From: Asterella californica
Lineage: Eukaryota > Streptophyta > Marchantiopsida > Marchantiales > Aytoniaceae
DNA: 64,000 bases
Direction: 5' to 3'
NCBI GenBank assembly: GCA_036924285.1
Contig: JAYKYS010000009.1
Location: forward strand, 24,284,001 to 24,348,000
In this document: piece by piece, positions 45,277-54,478 of the stretch
Layout of the letters: every line of letters starts with the position of its first letter
Numbering within the stretch: position 1 is the stretch's first letter
The notes under the pieces: model-generated
Told to the model about the DNA's origin: nothing
What the model saw: the letters and a program-made list of their open reading frames with translations, nothing else
The model's database searches: none
Made by a program: the position numbers and the translations under genes

Positions 45277-45295
45277 AAAATGGTTCCTCACTATA

Positions 45296-48200
45296 TGTAG
45301 TGACGTAGGATTTCTCCTTTTGCCCATTTAGTATACAAGATATCGTTCCCACAGAGGATTTGCACAAGTAACGCTGCTCTAAGTTCTAAGATCTGTTCAA
45401 ACACACAAACACACGGGTTTTGCCTAGAAATCCCGTCTTCTCACAAAACCACACAAAACAACACGTCTTCCAGACACGCCAAATGGTGCTCTCGACCCAA
45501 ACAAACAACTACCAATTACAATATCATACAATTATTCACAGAGAAGCTCGGGAAGACGATCTTCCTGCTTCCAAGTTGCTTCTTCCGGTCTTCTCGATAC
45601 CGTCTTCCCGAAGCGATTCTCATCTTCTGGGGGTTTAGCTCGTCTTCTCACACCTCCAGAAGGCTGTCCGGCTTCACAGAAGTCGACTAGTAACAGTCGT
45701 TACACCTTACTCTCACACTCACATTCCAATCGGGTTGGATAAATCACAGGGTGTATGCCCCCTGTAGCCTTCCCAGGCTTCTGCCTACGGAAGTTATCTT
45801 CCTGCAGCACTACAACGACATTCACCTTCACGGAAGCTCAATAGAAGTATCGGAAGCTCACTAGAAGAAGATAAGAAGATGGGGAAGATGAGGGAAGATG
45901 GGAAGAAGAAGAAATCCAAACAAGAGAAAACAGGATGGAAAAGGGCAATTAAGATTCCGACAGGCTTCTAGTCCGGATCCTGACTAACAAGCCATCCCTG
46001 CTTGTAATAGTTTGGGGAGGAAGACAACAAACATGAGTACTGTAGCACCGTCTTCTACTCGAGGATGTCGTCTTCTGTTGCGGGAAGAAGGTTTCTTTCT
46101 TCTTCACTTCGCTGCTCTGACTGCTCTGTCTTCTGGGATCCCTTACCCAGAAGACCGTTCGTACGTAGATCCCAAGTGCTCTACTGAACGAGTCAAGCTA
46201 CACTCCACAACTGTTGACATTCACCGCCACTCAAGAAGAACACTTCCCATGCACAATTGGGAGCGAATTCAATACATTCTACCACCCAGAAGACATGAGC
46301 GAAGCTGCTGCACTCAAATCCACAATCTATTCCCCGAGAAGAAGTCACAATGGCATTGGGAAGCTCACTCCCACTACTTCCTGCGTCTACTCCTCGACAC
46401 ACCAGCCTAGCTAACAGGATTGCACGAGGATGCCGTTCCCTGTTCCTAGACTGTCCACTACTTCTATCTACATCTTCGAATCCACTGCTGGTGCGAGTAT
46501 GCAGACCCCTCCTGTATATTCCAAGACTATTCTTATGTTTCCAACGACGGGTGTAGTGTGCTAAGACTGTCTCTGCTCTAATGTGTCTCGCCTGCCTGCC
46601 TGTAGAATCGATGTGTATGTTCAGTTACTACAGAACTGGCAGAACTGGCAGAGCTCCATTTCCTACTCTACGATCCTACTTAACCATCTGCCTCGAGAGT
46701 CAGGGGAGGCGACCACCAGGGAGAGAGAGAGGCGCTGACAAGAGGTTGTCACCTCACATGCATGCGGTCCCTCTTCCCAATTAGCCCTCCACTGTGTTAC
46801 TCCTACGCTACCTATGCTGCCACATGGGGTCCTAACTATTTTTACATGGAAAATTGCCACCCTTAAGATAGCATGTCCGAACCTACTAAATCTGGAAGTG
46901 TCGATTAAGTTTGCTAACTACTCTGATTGCTCGGTGGCAATCTCCACATGATCTGCTCCTACCGGAGCTACTACCTTGACTTCTGATGGGCTGGGAAGCC
47001 CTGCACTTACCTCGGGTACCACTGAGGTAGCTTCCCTCTCCTCGCTCTTCGCTGGCCCTGCTGTTTCTGCGGTTGTGTCTTCCTCGGCTTCGACTTCGGA
47101 AGACGGAATGGTCTTCTGGGAAGAAGAGTCGAATGGTGCGTCTTCGGTCTTCTGAGGCACAGATGCAGTACTAGGGACCATGGCGACCTCATAGGGGTCC
47201 GGGGAAGTCGCTTCCTCCACGCGGAATACCTGGGAAGACGGCTCGTCTTCATGTCTTCCGAGGCGTCTTCTGGAGTCTTCTCGTCTTCCAACGCTGTCAC
47301 CACCAAGTGTACAGCGAGATCGAACTCCTCCTTCTCCATTCCGGATCCAGCCGAGGGTGCTGGGGCTTGGGAAGATGCGGTTGCAGGTGTCGGAAGTGAG
47401 GGAAGACCATAAAGTGTCTTCACTCCTTCTATCTGTCTATCCAGGTACCTGAACATGCTATCTCTGCATTCCACCAACCTCGTCTTGGACCCGCTGTCCC
47501 ATTCCCTAGCTAAGGTAAGTAACTTCTTACCCGCGGTGAAGTTGAACTTCTTCCGAAGCGCTTCTACCGACTGAGCTAGCATCTTCTGCGCACGGGCCTC
47601 TGCTGCTTCCCTCTGCGTCTTCTCCACTGCAGCTCGTGCTTCTGCGGCTTCTCGCTGCATCTTCCAAGTGGTCTGCTCTTCTGCGAGGGCAGTGATCTTC
47701 TCCCGCACTCGGAGAACTTCTTGATCGCGCTGCTGTACTCGCGTCTGCAACTCCTGGTTGCTCTTCCGAAGTTGCATCGACTCCTTGGCAGAAGCGGCTG
47801 CTTCCGCCTTGTACCTGGCTGCAAGCTTCTCCGTGGTGCGGAGACTAGCTTCCAGCGACTCCGTCTTCTGCTGGCTGTCTTCCTGTCGCAGCAAGGTGCG
47901 CAGGCTGAATCTAGGCTGTAAAGGCTTCTCATGTGCCCTCGCTCTCCTTTCCAACAACTCCATAGCGGGCTGGATCTCCTTCTGGAAGTAGGCACTGAAC
48001 TCCTCTAGTCGTCTTCCTGCGGAAGACAAGTTCATTTCCACCACTCGCTCCATGGTGTCGACTTCGTCTTCCAGAGGCAAGAAAGCCTCTTCCACCACTA
48101 CGGCCTTCATCTTCTGCGCACGAGAAGAAGCTACTCTTCTCATCTTCCGGGATGGAAGACTCCTCATGGCAGGAGCGGCTCTCCTCTTTGCGCTTCCTCG

Positions 48201-50504
48201 CATCGCAGTAGGAGCGCCCATCCATCCTTCGTCTTCTGGAGTCTTCGGAAGACTCCCAGGTGTTACAGAAGCTGTCTTCTGTTCCGATCGGGTACTCAGC
48301 AAGTCTTCCTCCGAGTCCGACTCCGATCCTGAATGAATGAGGGAGATGGGTGTCCTTGGTACACTTCTGTGACCCATCTTCCTCACTGGCGTGGCGTCTT
48401 CCGACCCACTAGACTCGTCTTCCCTCACCAGAAGCGTCTTCTGGTGAGAGCCGGGCCTCAGCTGTGGCATCAGAGTGGGAGGGGGCGTTGTTGCTGCCTC
48501 TCGGTCATCGTCTTCCGAGGTCTCCTCCTTCACCTCCTGTCGCTCCGTTGGTCCATACACTGCCAGCTGATCTTCCCTAAGATCCCCCATGGCTATATAC
48601 AAGTAGCAGAAGAAGGGTGTCAGATGTCCTCCCGCCGGGGTACCCAAGTATGCTAGCTCCGTCTTTACATAGTTGTGGATGTACGCGCCCCAGTAGATTG
48701 GCACTCTGTCATCCCACACTGATTCCAGGAACTCCACGTCCTGATCTCCTAAGTACCTCGTCTTCTGCGCTTTTCCCTTGGGGAAAAGATGCAGAAACAA
48801 TTTCGCCAGAAGTCGCTTCTTCGGCTCCCGGTAAGACTCTATCTTCCAACCGTTCCTCCCCTGCCTGTCTTCCACGAAAAGGCAGCTGGTACTCCCAGGC
48901 ACATGCCATGAACTCACAATCCTAGGCAAGATCTTCTTCTCGTACCAATATCCTCGGTTCTCGGTCTCAGGCCTGTGAAATGCCTTACGCCACCAGTCTT
49001 CAGTCCAGGAAGACGGTCTTCCTCGAGCCACTCGTGCCTTCGCAGGTACACGGTTACGCGGTGGTAATGCGGCCCACACCTCCTCCAGAAGCCCTTGATC
49101 TGCGAGGTTCCAATCCCACAGGAAGAAGTCGAGACCCAACTCCTTGAGGAAAGGAGTGGCATCGGCCAATTCTGCCGTGGGTAACACCAAGCCTCGCGGA
49201 TGCATCGACATACCTGGAAGATCTGTTGCACTAAACCACAAGCACCTACTATGAGCTGAAGGCTCAGTTCTTCCCGAGTGCCCACAGTCTAGCTTCTACT
49301 TCTCAGAAGACGAAACTAGTCTTCCAGAAGACAGCTACTCCGTCTTCCGGGATTCTAACAGTAATTCCTAGATAGCTCTCGTCTTCCGAGCTATATCTAA
49401 ACAATCCTATCTAAGCAAGGCCTTGCATGGATTACCAAGAAGACAACCCACCTTGCATTACATCCTACTTCCTATCAGAAGATCAAGATATGCGAGAAGT
49501 AGAGTATGAGAAAGGTTCAGAAGATGGTTTGCGGGCTCCTACGGTGACAGTGGTCTCTGGGAAGACACTTGGGACAGCTTCCGATTCAATGTCGTTCTCG
49601 GAAGACTTCTCGAAGTCGGACTTCCCTTCACTGGTCTCACCTGTCTTCGTCTTCCTACACGTAATCTATCCTCACAACAGACTCAAGACAACTGTACTCT
49701 GTTCTTCTGACTTTTCACCTCTCATACGCACTCAGAAGAAGCTTGCTGCATGATGGGAAGACATGACCCTCGACCATTCTCTCCAGATTCTGCCAGCAAG
49801 ACTTCTCACAACTCTCTTCTAAGTTCGGGAAGAAGAAGGAATGGCTGCCATGGATCGGACAGAAGAGACCCGAATGGACCCTCGCGTCTTCTCGCTCATT
49901 TTGCCAGCCTTCCAGTCTTCTAGTCTCTCTAGGAAGATGGGGAGTTGAGAAGCTTGGAAGACCGGGAGGCACAGGCCTAGTTCCCGACTTCCAACTTCTC
50001 GAATTAACACAACAACTCACCACTCCACTCAGGATTCGTACCAAGCCTCTCTAAACACAAAAGCAAAGCAAATCCACTCTTGATACGAATTGTGTTCAGT
50101 CGACTTCCGAAGATGTCTTCCGAAGACAGTCAAGTTCAAGAAGCGTCTTCCGAAGATGCTCCCATCTTCCGAATCGTCTTCTGTTCCAAGTTTCGGGGGT
50201 AGAGAGGTAGGGGGGTAGAGAAATTGATAGTTGGGGTCTCCAATTTGAGGGCTAGGAGTAGGGAAGCTCGAATTGAGCTCGGGAAGAAGCAAGGAGATGT
50301 CTCGACAGAAATTGGGCAGCGCTTCCGCGCCCAATGTCTCAATAGAAAGAATGGGGGTGGGGTAATCGATCAGGCTGCCTGCACACAATCAAGGAAGCGC
50401 GGGGAGTACCAAGAAAAGGCGAGAAGAAGTGGGAGGGGAAAAGAACAGGGGGAAGAACCTCTACAGTCTTCTTCGGCTCCCCGAGTTGCCTTCGACCTCC
50501 GCGC
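45296..50504 (-). repeat. A-IV 5' LTR, downstream segment with ORF C
   Basis: Starts on the plus strand with TGTAGTGACG next to the leader and continues through a 1.6 kb noncoding part, ORF C (46918-49211) and about 1.3 kb of further LTR up to the GCGC duplication (50501-50504), where B-II is inserted. 49255-50504 holds no convincing gene. It matches 31481-31961 and, more distantly, 9800-10935 of A-III. Confidence 0.88.
46918..49211 (-). pseudogene. ORF C, A-IV 5' LTR copy, one small deletion
   Basis: The same protein as at 16659-18971. Here the N-terminal domain is open (SSWTEDWWRKAFHRPETENRG) and the frame runs through the basic patch and coiled coil. It shifts near 47245, where about 19 bp present in the 3' LTR copy are missing; the last 100 codons (47220-46918) are in another frame. 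The start is most simply the ATG at 49211 (MSMHPRGLVLPTAEL); the frame is open about 28 codons further up to a TAG at 49296-49298, without another ATG. Since LTRs are identical at insertion and the two copies have different lesions, the ancestor was open. Role unknown. Confidence 0.78.
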
Positions 50505-51815
50505 TGTCGTGATGTGAATTATTTTACATTGTAAATAATTCACCTCTCTGTCTAGCGTTAGTCTCTCTGAGTAGAGTTGGGACCTCAGAGATATCGACAC
50601 TTGAGGATGTTATATATTTTGGGTCTTAGTAGGTTGATTTGCCATGTAGATAGGGCTTAAGTTCATGGGTTGTACCTACGTGTTACCCATGCACGCTTTT
50701 AGCTGGTTTTAGTTTACTTTCAAGGCTATGTGTCGTTCTAGGTAGTTTAGGTTATACGCTGGCGCTTTAGGGGACTTGACGTGGTTGCATATGAGTTGAA
50801 TTGAGTTACCAGGTAGTTTAAGGCACAAAATGACAACCAAGTGGAGCTATGAACTCCCATTGGTCCATTTTTGTCTTATGTTAAATTCTAAGTTTAGAAA
50901 CAGAGCTCTAGAGAGGTTTTCGAGCAATTTGTGAAGACACTTCAAAATCTGAGAGCACAGGGAGATCGTCAAGCCAAGCACTGTCAGTGAAATTTTCAGT
51001 CGATTTGAAGCAATAAAGACGAAGTTATGCCCAATTGAAGTTCGGATTATGCCAAAACTGCATCACTTTTGTTGATTTTGGGGTTTTCAATGTCATTTGC
51101 AGCAGAATTGAAGAAATCGCTTCAAAACTTCGTGGTTGCGTTCTCTGCCAGCAGGGCTACGATTTCCCAAAAAGTTTCATATCGATTGAGTAACTGAGTA
51201 ATTCAGGGCGGCCGCTGAAGCAGAGAGGGTCTGAAAAGCTCTTAATCTAGAGCAGCAACTTCAGAGGAGGAGATCTGGAGTTCTGTGTACACTCAGGAGG
51301 CCCAACTTCACAGGGATGTTCAGCATCCTGTAGACTTCAAATACTGTGAGAAACTTTGAAATTCATCGAGCCAATTCTCTGTTCTAGGTCAGAATAGCTG
51401 TCTAGGTACCAGAAATTGCCATAATTTCTCTGTTCAGAAAGTTTCTACCCATATCTCGGTGCTCTGAACTGAACTCAAGCTGAAACTTCGTCTGTATGGT
51501 CAGTAGGGCCTCATTGACATATAGGAGAAGTTCTGAAGCCTAAACCATCTTATGTTTCTGATTCTTGACTGTTAAAGTTCGCTGGTGAACCTTATTACTG
51601 TTAGTTTGATCTGATTTTCACTTACTGTTAGTTTGATCTGATTTTCACTTCGGTGTGAAGATTTATAGTGCCCTTATGACCTGAAGCCTACCTCTGGATA
51701 GTAAACAACCAGAACCTGAAGCTCAGCACCTTCCCTAGTAGTCATCCCACAACCTTCACGATCATATCGCAGCCAGAAGGTTCCGCCCTTCCCGAGGAAA
51801 ACTCTCAACTCTACA
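50505..51815 (+). repeat. B-II 5' LTR
   Basis: 1311 bp, TGTCGTGATG to CTCTACA. A 27-bp direct duplication (51597-51650) lies where the 3' LTR has one copy followed by about 30 unrelated bases. It carries the same outer near-palindrome (50514-50543) and GCGGCCGC centre (near 51210) as other B LTRs. No gene is seen. Confidence 0.88.
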
Positions 51816-51817
51816 TC

Positions 51818-51835
51818 TGGTGCTTCCACTGAGAG
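51818..51835 (+). promoter_or_regulatory. B-II primer binding site, tRNA-Thr type
   Basis: TGGTGCTTCCACTGAGAG begins two bases after the LTR end, as in B-I. The spacing is typical for LTR retroelements and contrasts with the 18-19 nt gap in family A. Confidence 0.72.
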
Positions 51836-51884
51836 ATCTTGGGGTGATTGATTGAGAAGGTTGAGTTTACTACCAGGAGAGAAG

Positions 51885-54434
51885 ATGGATCGCAAGAGCG
51901 CTACTGCTGCTACTTCTGCGGCTGCTGCATCTATGTCTACTGCAGCACCTTCTGTAGCACCTGTGACTGCAACGACCTCTGTACCTGGTCTGGACACAGC
52001 TGAGATTCTGAAGATGCTTGCGGCCTTGGTCCAACAGCATCCGATCGTTGGAGGGGGTGAGTTAAAATCCACCAAGGCTTTGCAAGCGATTGTGAATAGA
52101 TGTGGAAGGTTTGAAGGTAGAGATATTTCTAGATATCTGCGTGAGTATAGAGGAGAGATGGAGCTGGTTAGGGTTACTGATGCTGAGATGATAGCAAGTT
52201 TTGAGTTAGCTGTCATTCCTGAGTTGCGGGACCAAGTTAGGGATGTACAGAGAAGAAACCTTGGAATCTGGATGAGTTTTGAGCGATCTCTTCGAGAGGA
52301 GTTTCTTGAGGAGGATTCAGAGAGAGTTACTAGGAGGACGTTCTTAGACTGGGTTGAGCAGCAACCTGGTCGTATGATGAGTCTGAGTGAGTTGCTGAGA
52401 GAGTTTGATCGGAGATACCGGCAACTCTCAACTCTAGAGCGAATAACTCTAGATGCTAGGAGAACAGAGCTTTTCCTGCAAGCTACCGATGATGCTACAA
52501 CAGATCGGTTATGTTTTATGTTGGCCGATCGATCTGCTGAGGGAGGCGTTACTATGGATTGGGGGAGAGTTGAGGATGCTGTGGCTGTACTTACAAGGCA
52601 GAGGAGGGGAAGAGTGGCTGTGGGAGGACGTCCGCTTGCAGAAGTGGTCACTCCACCTTATGCTACTCCTCAAGTACAGCAGCCTTTGGTCCCTGCTCCC
52701 AGACCTGTTGTCCCAGCTGCAGTTCCTTTGATGCCAGTTGTGCCAGCACCGGCACAAAAGGCACCTGTTCAGAGACCTACGGAGAACCATGGTCAACAGA
52801 ACTATATTGAAGACCTGATTCGGCAGATGCGAGAGCTGAAGGTAGAGCTAGCTGGATTGCAGAGAGAGCAGCCACCGGCGCCTGCTGCTGCACGTCCAGG
52901 AGGAGCTCCGGTTCGTAGATGTATTTGGTGTGACAGTCCTGATCATTTCCGAGGAGATTGTCAAGAGCTCACAGCTGCTTTGCGAGATGGTGTGGTTCGC
53001 TATCAGAACGGTAGGCTGCACCTTTCTTCTACTGGAGAGCCGTTGAGCACGCAGTTTGGGCGAGGAGGCATGAGGAGTCTACCTCAGATTGCTGCGGCGG
53101 CAACTGTACATGCATTGATGGCACCACCGGTAAACCCTGATGTATATGCTGGACATATTGAGGTTTCTTCTAGTCCTACGTTGCTAGATAGGACTGTTGA
53201 GAAGAGTATTGCTCCCGTTCCTTCTGAAGTACTGAAGAGGAGAGCAGAGTCTATTCGTAGGGTCACAGGATGGGGCGATCCTGTAGATGCTGCTTCTATC
53301 AGAGCATTCTTGGATGTAGATAGACACGTTCATTGGCAGGATGCTTCTGTGGAGGAGAAGAGGCGGCGAGAAGCCTCTGATCTTGATACTGGAGTTCCTG
53401 AGGAGACTGGGGATAGACGGAGAGTCACAAGGAGACGAGCAGCTCTTCCTGAAGACATCCCGTCTACTTCTGCAGCTCCTCCACCTGCACCAGGTCCTAT
53501 GGAGGATGTGCAGAGATCCCAGCAGGAGCCAACGACTGCTGGTAGGCGGTTTACTGCCCAAGAAAAGAGGAAGGGACCGGCTTACAAGTTGGCAGCTGAT
53601 ATTGAAACTTCTACTGATCTGAAGAGCATTTTGGAGCAGAGGATACTGGATGCACGGATCGAGTTTTCTCTCCGAGAAGTTCTTGGTATTGCAAAGAGGG
53701 AGTTTCACGAACTAATCATCGACATCATCAAGCGCAAGAGACAGGTGATGTCCGAGCAGGTAGAGAGTCAGATGATAGATGTAGTAGGAGCTTCTCTGAA
53801 TGATGCAGAGTTTGGAAAGGTGCATTTCCAGGAAGCTGATGACAAGGGATACCAGCAAGAAGCGTTGGTTGCTGGTACCAACACTATTGAGTTCGATGAT
53901 GAGGAAGCTGGCGAGGAGAGTCCAGCTACTGATAGTGATTTCAGAAGGAGACATTGGGCTTGTGCTACAACTGCTACACGAGTTCGTCTTGGAAGTTTGG
54001 ATGAACCTGTTGCTGCTTTAGTTGATCACGGATCTGAGATCAACATCATGTCACGAGAGGTGTATGAGAGAGGTCAGTGGCCTATTGAGCTGAACCATGG
54101 TTGGGTGTTACGTGCTGCAAACAACCAGAAAGGTGAGCTATACGGCGCTTGTCCTAACGTGAAGGTGAAGATAGGTGATGTGGATGTAGATCAGCACTTC
54201 TTCGTGCAATCTTCTGCTTCATATCCTGTGATTCTTGGTCAGCCATATATCACTGCAGTTCGGATGGAGACCAAGGTGATGGATGACGGATCTCATTACG
54301 CTAGGATCCGTAGTCCAGATGATAGACGTTCTGTGCAGTTTCTGACCGTTCGTACGAACCACGAACGAAACCGGCAGACCTTGAGGGATTCTCCTATCTG
54401 TATGGGTAAGGGTTTTCAGAAACCACTCTCGTAG
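51885..54434 (+). CDS. B-II gag-protease (open)
   Basis: 849 residues from ATG (MDRKSATAAT). An Ala/Thr/Pro-rich N-terminus is followed by a capsid-like region (GRFEGRDISRYLREYRGEMEL, FELAVIPELRDQVRDVQRR, SLSELLREFDRRYRQLSTLERI), a Pro-rich linker, and zinc knuckle CIWCDSPDHFRGDC near residue 346. A charged middle region follows, then the aspartic protease with LVDHGSEINIMS (D714) and PVILGQPYITAVRM. The active-site triplet is D-H-G, not the usual D-T/S-G. The stop at 54432-54434 lies just after the frameshift heptamer. Upstream in-frame codons exist but contain no ATG, so this start is preferred. Confidence 0.9.
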   Translation: MDRKSATAATSAAAASMSTAAPSVAPVTATTSVPGLDTAEILKMLAALVQQHPIVGGGELKSTKALQAIVNRCGRFEGRDISRYLREYRGEMELVRVTDAEMIASFELAVIPELRDQVRDVQRRNLGIWMSFERSLREEFLEEDSERVTRRTFLDWVEQQPGRMMSLSELLREFDRRYRQLSTLERITLDARRTELFLQATDDATTDRLCFMLADRSAEGGVTMDWGRVEDAVAVLTRQRRGRVAVGGRPLAEVVTPPYATPQVQQPLVPAPRPVVPAAVPLMPVVPAPAQKAPVQRPTENHGQQNYIEDLIRQMRELKVELAGLQREQPPAPAAARPGGAPVRRCIWCDSPDHFRGDCQELTAALRDGVVRYQNGRLHLSSTGEPLSTQFGRGGMRSLPQIAAAATVHALMAPPVNPDVYAGHIEVSSSPTLLDRTVEKSIAPVPSEVLKRRAESIRRVTGWGDPVDAASIRAFLDVDRHVHWQDASVEEKRRREASDLDTGVPEETGDRRRVTRRRAALPEDIPSTSAAPPPAPGPMEDVQRSQQEPTTAGRRFTAQEKRKGPAYKLAADIETSTDLKSILEQRILDARIEFSLREVLGIAKREFHELIIDIIKRKRQVMSEQVESQMIDVVGASLNDAEFGKVHFQEADDKGYQQEALVAGTNTIEFDDEEAGEESPATDSDFRRRHWACATTATRVRLGSLDEPVAALVDHGSEINIMSREVYERGQWPIELNHGWVLRAANNQKGELYGACPNVKVKIGDVDVDQHFFVQSSASYPVILGQPYITAVRMETKVMDDGSHYARIRSPDDRRSVQFLTVRTNHERNRQTLRDSPICMGKGFQKPLS

Positions 54435-54478
54435 GACGGGATAGCGAGAGTGATGGATCTATAGCTACTATGATCCCG
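54410..54478 (+). promoter_or_regulatory. B-II -1 frameshift signal with possible pseudoknot
   Basis: Slippery G GGT TTT (54410-54416) in the gag frame. Then a 7-nt spacer (54417-54423) and stem 1 of 8 perfect base pairs (54424-54431 with 54445-54452). The loop contains CGGGAT (54437-54442), complementary to ATCCCG at 54473-54478, which would form stem 2 of an H-type pseudoknot. The -1 frame is closed by a TAA immediately upstream of the heptamer and open from it into pol, so the overlap begins exactly at the slippery site. Confidence 0.78.

Noticed and set aside
51674..52651. Long minus-strand frame of 325 codons opposite B-II gag (and its mirror at 28906-29757)
   Set aside because: It is an antisense shadow of a GC-biased gag frame. 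It has Ser/Leu-rich low-complexity translation, no start context and no domain; the sense frame carries the gag motifs.
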